DNA from: an uncultured Gammaproteobacteria bacterium
GTDB taxonomy: Bacteria; Pseudomonadota; Gammaproteobacteria; UBA6429; Thiohalophilaceae
Length of the DNA stretch: 64,000 bases
Direction: 5' to 3'
Assembly: GCA_937967995.1 (NCBI GenBank)
Contig: CALBTB010000006.1
Location: 248,001-312,000, forward strand
In this document: in pieces, positions 32,096 to 41,801 of the stretch
Numbering within the stretch: position 1 is the stretch's first letter
How the letters are laid out: each line of letters begins with the position of its first letter
Notes under the pieces: generated by a model
Databases searched by the model: none
Told to the model about the DNA's origin: nothing
The model's input: the letters and a program-made list of their open reading frames with translations, nothing else
Program-made: the position numbers and the translations under genes

Positions 32096-34123
32096 ATGAC
32101 AGGCATCACCCCGACGGGTATAGGCGGTTCCAGTCTGGATGTGGAGCGACTGGTCGACGATCTCGTCACAGCAGAGGGTGCCCCTACCCAGAATCGACTC
32201 GATAATCAGGAAGTCGAAATTCAGACCAATATTTCCGCCCTGGGTGCGTTTCGTGGTGCCCTGGCCGATATTCAGGGATCGCTGGCATCGTTACGTAATG
32301 CCCAGGATCTGCGTAAAGTGTCCGCCACTTCTTCTGATGAAGAGAAAGTTGCCATCATCGCCGACAAGACGGCGCAGGAAGGCAATTTTGAAGTTGAAGT
32401 GTTGCAACTGGCACAATCCCATCGACTGACATCACAGTCATTTAAATCCGAGCTTGATCCGATCGGGTCGGGTAATCTCAGTTTTCAGTTCGGTCGCTAT
32501 GATGAGCAAAGCGGTCGATTCATTGCCAATGAAAAAGCCGCGGTCAGAAATATTCGTATTGATGATGAGAACAATTCATTGCGCGGTATCGTTGGTGCGA
32601 TTAACCAGGCCGAGTTTGGTGTACGTGCATCAATGATCAACGACGGTACCGGTTTTCGCCTTGCCCTGTCTGCGGCACAGACCGGTGATATAAATGCAAT
32701 GCGTATTGTTGTCAGTGATAGTGATTCCACTGACAGTGACAACTTTGGACTCTCACGCCTTGCCTATGATCCGACAAAGGGCAATGCCATGAATCTGATC
32801 GAAACCGCCCGACCACAGAATGCAGAAGTGTTACTGGACGGTATTCAGATATCCAGTGCCACGAATGACATAGCCAACGCCATTCCGGGTATTACGCTCA
32901 GCTTAAAAGATACGACCGAAGGTTCGCCGGTCAGGTTAAAAACCCAGTTTGATATTCAGGGCGTCAAGGAAGCCATACTGGGTTTTGTCGATGTGTATAA
33001 CAACCTGATCGATACCGTGCAGACCGTATCAGGATTTGACCCGGAGACCCAGCAGGCCGGGCCTTTATCCGGTGATTCTGCCGTACGAGGCATTGCTGAC
33101 CAGATACGTCGCGTTATAGGAACGTCTTTTAATGGCATCAATGAAGATTTCGGATCGCTGGCCAGAATCGGTATCGAAACACAACGTAACGGCAAACTGA
33201 CCGTTAACGAAAGCAAGTTGCAGTCATCGATCGAAGAAGACATGGAACAGGTCAGCAAGCTGTTTGCCCGCACCGGTTCGGCGTCGGATCCGCTGATTCG
33301 TTATGTCTCCGCTGATAATGATGCCAGCATGGGCGTGCACGACATTTCGATCTCAGCCCTGGGCAGCAAAGGGCGTTACATCGGGGCAGAAACCGGTTCA
33401 TTTAATAATTTTTCCATCGCTGCCAATGAAAACGAGCTGATTCTTAAAGTGGATGGAGTCAGTAGCGGGCCGGTACGTATTACACCCGGCAATTACGAAA
33501 ACGGTCGGGAAATGGCACAAGAGTTACAACGCCAGATCAACAGTGACAATGTTTTCAAGCGCGAAGGTGCCAGTGTCAGCGTACAGTTTGTTGTCGATCA
33601 GTTTGTCATCACCTCGAACCGGATAGGCAGTGCTTCACGGGTGGATGTAATTTCCGCCGGGGAAAGTCTGCAGGAACTGGGGTTGACGGTAGCAGCAGGA
33701 CTGGCCGGGCAGGATGTACAGGGCCGGATTGGTAACCGGCCGGCACAGGGAAACGGCATGCAACTGACCGGTGACGGTGACGCACGCGGTATCGTCGTCG
33801 AAGTGCTGGGTGGTAAAACCGGCGCTCGCGGCAGTGTGGCATTTTCCGAAGGCGTCGCAGAACAGTTGTACCGGTTACTGGAAAACTTCCTTGCTCCAGA
33901 CGGTATTTTGCAAACCCGTTCCGAGGGTTATAACAGCCGAATAGATAATATAAACCGTCAACGCGAACAACTGGGGCGGCGTCTTGCTGTTTCCGAACAG
34001 CGTTTGATGAAACAGTTTTCCAACCTGGATGCCATGTTGGGTCGTATGCGAAACACCAGCCAGTTTCTGTCGAATCAGCTGGCAGGATTGCCTGGTGCGA
34101 AAGGCCCGGACGATAAAGGTTAG
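32096..34123 (+). CDS. fliD: FliD, filament cap protein
   Basis: The 675-residue protein has the FliD N-terminal domain (ITPTGIGGSSLDVERLVDDLVTAEGAP) and C-terminal coiled-coil (NINRQREQLGRRLAVSEQRLMKQFSNLDAMLGRMRNTSQFLSNQLAGL). It caps the filament and directs flagellin insertion. It is longer than the roughly 450-470 residues of many gammaproteobacterial FliDs. The extra part lies in the exposed middle domains (about 400-600). It is followed by fliS. Confidence 0.96.
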   Translation: MTGITPTGIGGSSLDVERLVDDLVTAEGAPTQNRLDNQEVEIQTNISALGAFRGALADIQGSLASLRNAQDLRKVSATSSDEEKVAIIADKTAQEGNFEVEVLQLAQSHRLTSQSFKSELDPIGSGNLSFQFGRYDEQSGRFIANEKAAVRNIRIDDENNSLRGIVGAINQAEFGVRASMINDGTGFRLALSAAQTGDINAMRIVVSDSDSTDSDNFGLSRLAYDPTKGNAMNLIETARPQNAEVLLDGIQISSATNDIANAIPGITLSLKDTTEGSPVRLKTQFDIQGVKEAILGFVDVYNNLIDTVQTVSGFDPETQQAGPLSGDSAVRGIADQIRRVIGTSFNGINEDFGSLARIGIETQRNGKLTVNESKLQSSIEEDMEQVSKLFARTGSASDPLIRYVSADNDASMGVHDISISALGSKGRYIGAETGSFNNFSIAANENELILKVDGVSSGPVRITPGNYENGREMAQELQRQINSDNVFKREGASVSVQFVVDQFVITSNRIGSASRVDVISAGESLQELGLTVAAGLAGQDVQGRIGNRPAQGNGMQLTGDGDARGIVVEVLGGKTGARGSVAFSEGVAEQLYRLLENFLAPDGILQTRSEGYNSRIDNINRQREQLGRRLAVSEQRLMKQFSNLDAMLGRMRNTSQFLSNQLAGLPGAKGPDDKG

Positions 34124-34173
34124 AAGTACATGAAATTAATTTTTGTAATGACAGTAGTACAGGAGTAAGAGAG

Positions 34174-34584
34174 ATGAACATGTCGAGATTACATGGTGGT
34201 GTTAACCAGTACAATCAGGTCGGGGTTGCCTCCGGCGTTGAACAGGCCAGTCCGCATCGTCTGATACAGATGTTGATGGAAGGGGCGATTGAGAAAGTGG
34301 CCAAGGCCAAGGGCTATATGGAACGTAAGGAAATCGCCAATAAGGGCAGCCACATCAGCTGGGCCATTTCCATTATTGAAGGACTGCGTGCCAGTCTGGA
34401 CAAGAACAACGGTGGTGATATAGCAGATAACCTGGACGATCTGTATGACTACATGATTCGCCGGCTGATGCGGGCAAATGTGGAGAATAATCCGGATCTG
34501 CTGGATGAGGTGATTTCGTTGATGCGTTCCATCAAGTCGGCCTGGGATGAAATCCCCGCCGGCATGAACAAGGAAGCGATCTAG
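34174..34584 (+). CDS. fliS: FliS, flagellin export chaperone
   Basis: The 136-residue helical chaperone binds the flagellin C-terminus. Signature segments are VNQYNQVGVASGVEQASPHRLIQMLMEGAIEKVAKAKGYMER and LDDLYDYMIRRLMRANVENNPDLLDEV. It is followed 5 bp later by fliT. Confidence 0.96.
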   Translation: MNMSRLHGGVNQYNQVGVASGVEQASPHRLIQMLMEGAIEKVAKAKGYMERKEIANKGSHISWAISIIEGLRASLDKNNGGDIADNLDDLYDYMIRRLMRANVENNPDLLDEVISLMRSIKSAWDEIPAGMNKEAI

Positions 34585-34589
34585 CCGCA

Positions 34590-34910
34590 ATGCAGTACCT
34601 GTCATTACAACAGGGTGCGCAGAAGGTTCTGCGCCTCTCACAGCACATGCTGGCGCACGCTCAGGCCGGTAACTGGGAGCTGATGAGCAACCTTGAACTG
34701 GAACGTACCCGATCGCTGGAAAGTCTGTTCAGACACCCGCAGATTACCGATAGCCTGCCTGAAATAGCAAACATTCTTTATGAGGTAATGGAAATTGATC
34801 GGTTGTGTCTGGACCTTGGCGAACACGCCAGGCAGTCCATACTTAAAAATCTGAATAAACAATCGCAGGGGAGCCGGGCGACCAACAGTTATTTGCAACA
34901 TGCCCGTTAA
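34590..34910 (+). CDS. fliT: FliT-like flagellar chaperone
   Basis: The 106-residue helical protein has weak sequence identity but typical FliT size and helix pattern (VLRLSQHMLAHAQAGNWELMSNLELERTRSLESLF). FliT chaperones FliD and in enterics also restrains the flagellar master regulator. The assignment rests mainly on position 5 bp after fliS and before a PilZ-like gene and flrA. Confidence 0.78.
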   Translation: MQYLSLQQGAQKVLRLSQHMLAHAQAGNWELMSNLELERTRSLESLFRHPQITDSLPEIANILYEVMEIDRLCLDLGEHARQSILKNLNKQSQGSRATNSYLQHAR

Positions 34911-34919
34911 AACTTACAA

Positions 34920-35483
34920 ATGTCTTACCTGGTTGAAAAGGAATTTGCTTTTACATGTGATCCGTTGACGACGACAGGCGCATCAACATCACCCAGTTTG
35001 CCAGATTCAGATCCCAGTCCGTCAAATTTGTATTCCAATATATATAATGTGTCGTCCACATTTCCGGTTTTTGCGTTACTCGATAGTCTGACTGATTATA
35101 TTCACAATTTGGGTGACCAGGATTTAAAAAGTGATAACGATCGCGTTGAGAATAAACTTAACCTGATTATTTTCCTGCTCAATAATCTGGTCGGTAGTCA
35201 GAAAACCAAACCGTCGTTACAAAGATTACGTCTGTCAGCAGAAGGCCTGGCATGGCAGGACAAGCGGAGTTTTCATGAAGGGCAGGTTATTTTGATACAC
35301 CTCTATCCTGATGAGGTTATGAATGTGCCGTTAGTTTGCCAAGTTATTGTTACGCAAAAAAATAAAAGCTGGTATCATGCAACTCTGAACGGCTTATCCG
35401 AAGATGAAATGTCTGCCTGGTCAAAGTGGGTGTTTCGTTTACATCGTTTTCAGGTCTCGCAGGCTCGTCAATACACCGATTAA
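34920..35483 (+). CDS. Atypical PilZ-like protein between fliT and flrA
   Basis: The 187-residue protein has a low-complexity N-terminus (Ser/Pro/Asp-rich, about 15-45) and a helical middle (about 55-100). The C-terminal PilZ-like barrel is about 100-175, where RLRLSAEGLAWQDKRSFHEGQVILIHLYP resembles the second half of a PilZ motif. The canonical RxxxR of c-di-GMP-binding PilZ domains is not seen, so ligand binding is doubtful or uses other residues. Atypical (tetrameric-type) PilZ proteins are known near flagellar regulators in xanthomonads. It lies 9 bp after fliT, so it is probably co-expressed with the filament genes. Confidence 0.6.
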   Translation: MSYLVEKEFAFTCDPLTTTGASTSPSLPDSDPSPSNLYSNIYNVSSTFPVFALLDSLTDYIHNLGDQDLKSDNDRVENKLNLIIFLLNNLVGSQKTKPSLQRLRLSAEGLAWQDKRSFHEGQVILIHLYPDEVMNVPLVCQVIVTQKNKSWYHATLNGLSEDEMSAWSKWVFRLHRFQVSQARQYTD

Positions 35484-35575
35484 CTTGAGTAATTGTCTGT
35501 TACAGTCTGTAAACTCTGAAAAACTTCATGTATATAGGTAACGATTCATTTGTCAATTATTAACATGACAATATT

Positions 35576-35603
35576 TTGACTTCCACGTTTTCGCTGCTAG
35601 GCT
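35576..35603 (+). promoter_or_regulatory. Candidate sigma-70 promoter of flrA
   Basis: TTGACT (35576-35581) lies 16 bp before TAGGCT (35598-35603), about 45 bp before the flrA ATG. Class I regulators of the polar hierarchy are normally transcribed by sigma-70. The -10 is weak (4 of 6). No sigma-54 or sigma-28 element is seen here. Confidence 0.45.
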
Positions 35604-35647
35604 GTTTACTGTTACATCCATCCGGAAAGTTCTCACAGGGACCAAAC

Positions 35648-37069
35648 ATGTCGATTTTAGTCATAGACAACCAGTCTGATCGCCGCAAACAACTCGAACT
35701 GATACTCAAGTTCATCGAATATGATTTGATCGATGCAGTCAGTGTTGATAAGTGGGCTTCGTGTAAGGAAAAAGAAAGACCGGACACGGTGATACTCGGT
35801 GACATCGGCGATGAGAAGGTGGATGAACTGGCGCGTAAACTGAAATCTGCGTTTGGCAGCGCGGTACCGATCCTGCTGCTAACTGACATCAAGGATAAGA
35901 GTTTGCTACCCGCTGAAGTGGCTGCGTCGATTGTTACGGTTGTTGAGCTGCCGGTACGGCACCGTCAGCTTGTTCATGCCATGCATCTTGCACAGGTCTA
36001 TCGCGAATCACAGTCCGGATCAGGAAATTCATCACCCATGTTGTTTCGCAGTATGGTGGGACACTCCCGTGCCATCACGCAGGTAAGAAAACTGATTGAA
36101 AAGGTTGCCGACACGGATGCCAATGTACTGATACTTGGATCTTCCGGTACCGGCAAGGAAGTCGTGGCGCGTAACCTGCATTATCACTCTTCACGCAAGG
36201 ACAAACCGTTTGTACCGGTTAACTGCGGCGCGATTCCACCGGACCTGCTGGAAAGCGAACTGTTTGGCCACGAAAAGGGATCATTTACCGGCGCCATCTC
36301 GGCCAGGCAGGGCCGCTTTGAACTGGCAGAAGGCGGTACGTTATTTCTGGATGAAATTGGCGATATGCCATTACCCATGCAGGTGAAATTACTGCGCGTT
36401 CTGCAGGAACGGGTTTTTGAACGCGTCGGCAGCAATAAGAGCATCAAGGTGGATGTCCGTATTGTGGCAGCAACCCACCGGGAGCTGGAAACGGAAATCG
36501 CCGAAGGACGTTTTCGTGAGGATCTTTTTTATCGACTCAATGTTTTTCCTATCGAAATGCCGGCCCTCAAGGATCGAGCCGAAGACATTCCGCTTCTCAT
36601 CAAGGAACTGATTACCCGCATGGAGCACGAACAACGTGGCTCGGTAAGGTTAACGCCGGCGGCCATCACTGCGCTGAGTAGTTACAGCTGGCCCGGTAAC
36701 GTCCGTGAGTTGTCCAACCTGATGGAGCGACTCATCATCATGTTTCCGTACGGCGTGGTGGATGTGCGTGACCTGCCGGAGAAATATCGTGGTCATTATG
36801 TGGAAAGTGACGACGATCAGCATGAAATCATTCTGCCAGACAGCAGCCCGGACAATATGCTGGAAAGTGCCATGCGTTTGCCACGCGATGGTATCGATCT
36901 CAAGGAACACCTCAGTCAGCTGGAATACTCGCTTATCAAACAGGCCCTCGATGAAGCCGATGGCGTGGTGGCACATGCAGCCAAGCGTCTGGCCATGCGT
37001 CGCACGACACTGGTGGAGAAAATGCGCAAGTATGGCCTGCAGCGTCAGGAACAGGTGTCAGGAATTTGA
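35648..37069 (+). CDS. flrA: FleQ/FlrA, master sigma-54-dependent flagellar activator
   Basis: The 473-residue regulator has a degenerate receiver (about 1-120), in which the usual lysine motif is replaced (VVELPVRHR). A sigma-54 AAA+ domain follows (about 145-385; Walker A GSSGTGKE, sigma-54 contact loop GSFTGA where GAFTGA is usual, Walker B GGTLFLDEIGD). The Fis-type helix-turn-helix comes last (VVAHAAKRLAMRRTTLVEKMRKYGL). Homologues bind c-di-GMP and are restrained by FleN/FlhG. The ATG at 35648 follows CAGGGA; the frame is open to 35576. It should drive the sigma-54 promoters seen here, with FleR. It is followed by fleS, the normal order. Confidence 0.95.
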   Translation: MSILVIDNQSDRRKQLELILKFIEYDLIDAVSVDKWASCKEKERPDTVILGDIGDEKVDELARKLKSAFGSAVPILLLTDIKDKSLLPAEVAASIVTVVELPVRHRQLVHAMHLAQVYRESQSGSGNSSPMLFRSMVGHSRAITQVRKLIEKVADTDANVLILGSSGTGKEVVARNLHYHSSRKDKPFVPVNCGAIPPDLLESELFGHEKGSFTGAISARQGRFELAEGGTLFLDEIGDMPLPMQVKLLRVLQERVFERVGSNKSIKVDVRIVAATHRELETEIAEGRFREDLFYRLNVFPIEMPALKDRAEDIPLLIKELITRMEHEQRGSVRLTPAAITALSSYSWPGNVRELSNLMERLIIMFPYGVVDVRDLPEKYRGHYVESDDDQHEIILPDSSPDNMLESAMRLPRDGIDLKEHLSQLEYSLIKQALDEADGVVAHAAKRLAMRRTTLVEKMRKYGLQRQEQVSGI

Positions 37070-37121
37070 CCGTCCGGATTTCAGGTTTTTCTAACCTCTT
37101 GTAAATCAAATAATATTTATT

Positions 37122-37138
37122 TAGGCATACTTCTTGCT
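37122..37138 (+). promoter_or_regulatory. Sigma-54 promoter of fleSR-fliE
   Basis: TAGGCATACTTCTTGCT shows GG (37124-37125), 10 bp, then GC (37136-37137). The start is expected near 37148. It agrees with the known class II control of the FleS/FleR pair by FleQ/FlrA. Confidence 0.8.
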
Positions 37139-37190
37139 CGAGTGTTGTTGGTCATAAGGTCCAACAACAAACTCAGCAGGTAGTGTGTTT

Positions 37191-38408
37191 ATGTCGCAAC
37201 AGGCACAGTTTTCCGAGTCGGCACTGGCAAATGCCTTTGCAACGTTCAATCAGTTATCCGATCAACTGGCGACTTCCTACAAGGCACTTGAACAACAGGT
37301 CTCCCATCTCAATTCTGAACTGAAACAGACTAATGACGCGCGCATTCGTGAGCTGACGGAAAAAGAACGCCTGGCCAACCGACTCTCGACACTATTGCAG
37401 GCTTTACCGGGTGGTGTTGTTGTGATTGACAGTGAAGGTCGCGTTCAGGAATACAACCAGGCGGCCGTGGATTTACTGGGTGAACCATTACAGTCACTGA
37501 GCTGGGCCAGTGTGATTGAGCGTGCCTTTGCGCCGCGCGGCGACGACGGTCATGACATCTCCCTCAAGGACGGACGGCGGGTCAACATTTCCACCTGCCC
37601 GATGGCGAATGAGCCAGGCCAGATTCTCCTGATCACGGATGTGTCCGAAATGCGCGAACTGCAGGACAAGTTAAATCACAGGGAACGACTGGTGGCGATG
37701 GGTGAAATGGCGGCGTCACTGGCTCACCAGATTCGTACCCCCCTTGCGTCGGCCATGTTATATGCATCAAACCTGAAGCGCGATAATATTTCCTTGCATG
37801 ATCAACAGCGTTTCAGCCAGAAGATTCAGTCGCGGCTTGCCCATCTCGAACAGATCGTGAATGACATGTTGCTATATGCACGCAGTAACAATACAGGTAC
37901 GGAAGAAGCGTTTCATGTCTGCGATCTCATCACGGACGTGGAACATACACTCGATGCCAAGTTATATGACAGCCGAATTGAATTTACCTACATTGACGAG
38001 ACCGGTGACATCGATTTGATCGGTAACCGGCAAATGCTGCTCAGCGCCATCACCAACCTTTGTGTGAATGCCATTCAGGCCATGCAACAACAGGGTCACT
38101 TGCGCATTATTACGCGCGTAGCCGATGCGCAGCACATGGAAATGCTGGTCTGTGATGATGGTCCGGGTATTCCTGAATCAACACTGCAACAGGTGTTCGA
38201 TCCCTTTTTCACAACGCGTTCCGAAGGTACCGGTCTTGGACTGGCCGTGGTGCGCGCAATTATTCACGCTCACAGGGGTGAAATTCTGATTGATTCCACG
38301 GTTGATGCGGGAACGACCTTTATCCTGCGTCTGCCTCTGTTAAAGAAACAGGCACCAACCGGTTATGAAAACTTGCCGGGTGATGATCTGGCCGTCAACG
38401 CAGGTTAA
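37191..38408 (+). CDS. fleS: FleS/FlrB, cytoplasmic flagellar histidine kinase
   Basis: The 405-residue kinase has no membrane segments. An N-terminal coiled coil (about 28-70) is followed by a PAS domain (about 70-165), HisKA with His179 in ASLAHQIRTPLASAM, and HATPase_c (NLCVNAIQAMQQQG, DDGPGIPE, GTGLGLAVV). It phosphorylates FleR/FlrC. A GTG at 37185 is an alternative start; the ATG at 37191 fits the AGCAGG site better. It lies 12 bp before fleR. Confidence 0.95.
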   Translation: MSQQAQFSESALANAFATFNQLSDQLATSYKALEQQVSHLNSELKQTNDARIRELTEKERLANRLSTLLQALPGGVVVIDSEGRVQEYNQAAVDLLGEPLQSLSWASVIERAFAPRGDDGHDISLKDGRRVNISTCPMANEPGQILLITDVSEMRELQDKLNHRERLVAMGEMAASLAHQIRTPLASAMLYASNLKRDNISLHDQQRFSQKIQSRLAHLEQIVNDMLLYARSNNTGTEEAFHVCDLITDVEHTLDAKLYDSRIEFTYIDETGDIDLIGNRQMLLSAITNLCVNAIQAMQQQGHLRIITRVADAQHMEMLVCDDGPGIPESTLQQVFDPFFTTRSEGTGLGLAVVRAIIHAHRGEILIDSTVDAGTTFILRLPLLKKQAPTGYENLPGDDLAVNAG

Positions 38409-38420
38409 AGAGAGGTAAAT

Positions 38421-39800
38421 ATGAGTGCAGCAACAGTGCTGGTCGTCGAAGATGATCATGAATTAATGGAGGCTTTAAGCGATACGCTTACGCTGGCAGG
38501 TTATGGCGTGGCCACCGCGACGGATGGTGCCGATGCGTTACGCGTGCTGGAGCAAAATACCTGTGACCTCATCGTCAGTGATGTACAGATGCCAAAAATG
38601 GACGGGCACACCTTTCTGAAAAAGGTCAAGGCGGAACATCCGGACTTACCGGTCATGTTAATGACAGCTTACGGCAGTATTCAGAAGGCAGTCGATGCGA
38701 TGCGTGATGGTGCCGTGGATTACATGGTCAAACCATTTGAAGCCGAAGTACTGGTCAACATGGTGTCGCGTTACGCCGGTATGCCGGGACAAACAGATGA
38801 CGATGTGGTGGCGGAGGATGATAATTCCAGTCGCCTGTTTGCCGTTGCCCGTCGTGTTGCGAACAGTGACGCCACTGTCATGATTACCGGTGAAAGCGGT
38901 GTCGGCAAAGAAGTCCTGGCGCGTTATATACATATGCACTCGAATCGTGCGGATGCGCCTTTTGTGGCAATCAATTGTGCGGCGATTCCGGAAAACATGC
39001 TGGAAGCTACACTGTTCGGCTATGAAAAAGGCGCCTACACGGGTGCCTACAAGGCCTGTCCGGGCAAGTTTGAACAGGCCCAGGGTGGCACGCTGTTACT
39101 CGATGAAATTACCGAGATGGATCTCGGGCTGCAGGCCAAACTGTTGCGTGTGTTACAGGAGCGGGAAGTGGAACGCCTTGGCGGGACGCGGACTATCGAA
39201 CTGGACGTTCGTGTACTGGCTACATCCAATCGCAATGTCAGAAGTTATGTGGATGAAAACAAGTTCCGCGAAGATCTGTTTTACCGTCTCAATGTGTTTC
39301 CTTTATCCATCCTGCCATTAGCACAACGACCTGGTGATATCGTACCACTGGCGGAAAAAATGCTGCACAAGCATTGCAAGCGCCAGGGTCGAACCATACC
39401 TGTTCTTGCACAGGATGCGATTGACAAACTGCAGGCGCATCATTGGCAGGGAAATGTCCGCGAGCTGGAAAATGTTGTGCAACGTGCGCTGGTATTACAG
39501 CATGGTGAAGAAATCGGAAGCGCGGATTTACATTTTGAAGTGGATGCGGCACGGACACCAGATTTCGAGACAAGCATTCAGGTTGCTGCAGCACCGATCA
39601 GTCAGAGTCCTGATTCACTGAACAGTGAAGTAAAACAGACCGAATGGAACATGATTCTGGCTACGATTAATACCGTCAACGGAAGCCGGAAAAAAGCCGC
39701 CGAGCGACTCGGTATCAGTCAACGTACATTGCGTTACAAACTGGCCAAGATGCGTGAAGCCGGAATTCGTATTCCGGATCGTAACGCCGAAGCGCTATAG
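38421..39800 (+). CDS. fleR: FleR/FlrC, sigma-54-dependent response regulator
   Basis: The 459-residue NtrC-family activator has a complete receiver (about 5-120, VVEDDHE, phospho-acceptor Asp54 in DLIVSDVQMPKMDG). The AAA+ domain follows (about 140-360; Walker A GESGVGKE, contact loop GAYTGA, Walker B GGTLLLDEI). A Fis-type helix-turn-helix ends the protein (SRKKAAERLGISQRTLRYKLAKMREAG). With FleS it activates basal-body and hook promoters. fliE starts only 9 bp later. Confidence 0.96.
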   Translation: MSAATVLVVEDDHELMEALSDTLTLAGYGVATATDGADALRVLEQNTCDLIVSDVQMPKMDGHTFLKKVKAEHPDLPVMLMTAYGSIQKAVDAMRDGAVDYMVKPFEAEVLVNMVSRYAGMPGQTDDDVVAEDDNSSRLFAVARRVANSDATVMITGESGVGKEVLARYIHMHSNRADAPFVAINCAAIPENMLEATLFGYEKGAYTGAYKACPGKFEQAQGGTLLLDEITEMDLGLQAKLLRVLQEREVERLGGTRTIELDVRVLATSNRNVRSYVDENKFREDLFYRLNVFPLSILPLAQRPGDIVPLAEKMLHKHCKRQGRTIPVLAQDAIDKLQAHHWQGNVRELENVVQRALVLQHGEEIGSADLHFEVDAARTPDFETSIQVAAAPISQSPDSLNSEVKQTEWNMILATINTVNGSRKKAAERLGISQRTLRYKLAKMREAGIRIPDRNAEAL

Positions 39801-39809
39801 GAGTCAGAT

Positions 39810-40139
39810 ATGAGCAATACAATCAATCCTGAAACATTGCTGGCGCAAATGCGCGCCATGATGGAGCAGGCACAGGGCCAGGTCAGCAAACCGGCGAGTC
39901 CTGATGCGATCAATCAGTCCGGTTTTTCCGATGTACTGAAAAACGCCATCAACACGGTGAATAACAACCAACAGGATGCCGCCAAACTGGCGGAGTCTTT
40001 TCAGGATCCGAAATCAAACGTACAGATGTCGGAAGTGATGGTGGCGTTACAGAAAGCCAATGTGTCATTTCAGGCGATGGTGGAAGTGCGTAACAAACTG
40101 GTTACGGCTTACCAGGAAATCATGAACATGCAGGTATAG
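39810..40139 (+). CDS. fliE: FliE, MS-ring to rod adaptor
   Basis: The 109-residue protein has the FliE C-terminal signature SNVQMSEVMVALQKANVSFQAMVEVRNKLVTAYQEIMNMQV. It joins the MS ring to the rod. The gap to fleR is only 9 bp, and no sigma-54 element precedes it. Hence fleSR and fliEFGHIJ appear to be one transcript here. Confidence 0.96.
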   Translation: MSNTINPETLLAQMRAMMEQAQGQVSKPASPDAINQSGFSDVLKNAINTVNNNQQDAAKLAESFQDPKSNVQMSEVMVALQKANVSFQAMVEVRNKLVTAYQEIMNMQV

Positions 40140-40149
40140 CGGGTAGCGT

Positions 40150-41787
40150 ATGGCAACTGAAATCGTCAAAGCAGATCAATTAAATGCCTCCTTTCAGGGG
40201 ATGTCGCAACTGCCTGTTGTCAGGCAGCTGGGACTTTTGATTGGACTGGCAGCGAGTATTGCGCTGGGTGTTTATGTCGTGTTGTGGTCCCAGCAACCCA
40301 ATTACACGGTGTTATACAACCAGGCATCACCACGTGACGCCAGTGAAGTCATCAATGTTCTGCAAAGCCGTAAAATTCAGTATCAGGTGGATACCAGCAG
40401 CGGTGTCATCATGGTGGAATCGGGCAAGTTACACGAAGCACGCATGGCGCTGGCATCACAGAACCTGCCATCTCATGCCGCCGGTGGGTTTGAATTCATC
40501 AAGGAACCACAGGGGCTGACCACCAACAACTTTATTCAGAACAAACGTTACCAGGTGGCGTTACAGAACGAACTGGCCCAGACCATCATGTGGATGTCCG
40601 CTGTGGACAATGCACGTATACATCTTGCTCTGCCCAAGCAATCAGCCTTTCTGGCCGACAGGCGCAAGCCAAGTGCTTCCGTGTTGATTAACCTCGCGGC
40701 CGGTCACCGGCTTGAAGACGAGCAGGTTGATGCGATCATGAACCTGGTTGCGTCAAGTGTGCCTAACATGAGCAGTGATGATGTAACCGTGGTCGACAGC
40801 AAGGGTCGCCTGTTGTCCCGTACCAACAATATGCACGGCGTGGGATTGTCATCCCGACAACTGGAATACAAGAAGACGGTTGAAAGCGGCCTGGCCGGAA
40901 ACATCGAAAACATCATTTCGCCGATCGTCGGTGATGGCAAGGTACGTGCCCAGGTGGTGGCGGAAATGGACTTTACTTCGCTGGAGATGACGCAGGAGTC
41001 GTATAACCCGGATCTTCCGGCGGTCAGAAGTGAACAACGCATCGAGGAGCGTAGCCAGGGCAGTAATGTGCAGGGTGGCATACCAGGTGCACTGAGTAAC
41101 CAGCCACCCGGCGCGGGGCAGGCGCCGGAAACCGCGGCGCAGGCACGGGCGGGTGCGGCAAATGCATCACCGTCACGCTCAACCATACGTTATACCATCA
41201 ACAACGAACTGGACCGTTCCATCATTCATAAACGAAAAAGCCCGGGGATCGTTAAGAAATTATCCGTCGCGGTCGTTGTAGATAACAAGCAGGTCAAAAA
41301 CGAGGCCGGTGAGCTGGTCGCGACACCTTACAGCCAGGAGGAACTGGATCGATTTACGACCCTGATCAAGGACGCGGTCGGTTTCAATGCCATACGGGGT
41401 GATTCGGTCAATGTTATTAATGCGGCATTTACTCCACCACCGGAACTGGAGCCGGCACCGGAAGTGTCGTTACTGGATCAGCCCTGGGTCTGGGACGTAG
41501 GTAAACAGGTACTGGGTGGTTTACTGGCGGCGTTTGTCCTGTTCGGTGTTTTACGACCGGTGATGCGTAACCTGTCCGCGATACCCGCCGTGGTTGAAGC
41601 AAAAGGCGGCGCCGGTGAAGGTGGTGACGGTCTTGAAGATGACCAGGTCACACTTTCAGGTGGCGGTGAACCCCGCCTGCCAAAACCGAATGAATATGAA
41701 TCGGATCTGGAGATGGCCAAGTCGATGGTGGTACAGGAACCGAAACGTGTCGCGCAGGTCGTCAAGCAATGGGTGAATGAAGGTTAA
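40150..41787 (+). CDS. fliF: FliF, MS-ring protein
   Basis: The 545-residue inner-membrane protein has two membrane helices (about 25-47 and 443-465) around the ring-building motifs. Conserved segments are PNYTVLYNQASPRDASEVINVLQSRKIQYQV and AGGFEFIKEPQGLTTNNFIQNKRYQVALQNELAQTI. The cytoplasmic tail binds FliG. A low-complexity Gly/Ala/Pro linker lies near 310-345, as is usual. Confidence 0.97.
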   Translation: MATEIVKADQLNASFQGMSQLPVVRQLGLLIGLAASIALGVYVVLWSQQPNYTVLYNQASPRDASEVINVLQSRKIQYQVDTSSGVIMVESGKLHEARMALASQNLPSHAAGGFEFIKEPQGLTTNNFIQNKRYQVALQNELAQTIMWMSAVDNARIHLALPKQSAFLADRRKPSASVLINLAAGHRLEDEQVDAIMNLVASSVPNMSSDDVTVVDSKGRLLSRTNNMHGVGLSSRQLEYKKTVESGLAGNIENIISPIVGDGKVRAQVVAEMDFTSLEMTQESYNPDLPAVRSEQRIEERSQGSNVQGGIPGALSNQPPGAGQAPETAAQARAGAANASPSRSTIRYTINNELDRSIIHKRKSPGIVKKLSVAVVVDNKQVKNEAGELVATPYSQEELDRFTTLIKDAVGFNAIRGDSVNVINAAFTPPPELEPAPEVSLLDQPWVWDVGKQVLGGLLAAFVLFGVLRPVMRNLSAIPAVVEAKGGAGEGGDGLEDDQVTLSGGGEPRLPKPNEYESDLEMAKSMVVQEPKRVAQVVKQWVNEG

Positions 41788-41801
41788 AGAAAGATTACGC
41801 A

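Noticed and set aside
33609..34214. 201-residue frame antisense to fliD and fliS
   Set aside because: It has Arg/Pro/Ser-rich shadow composition and spans two certain genes.
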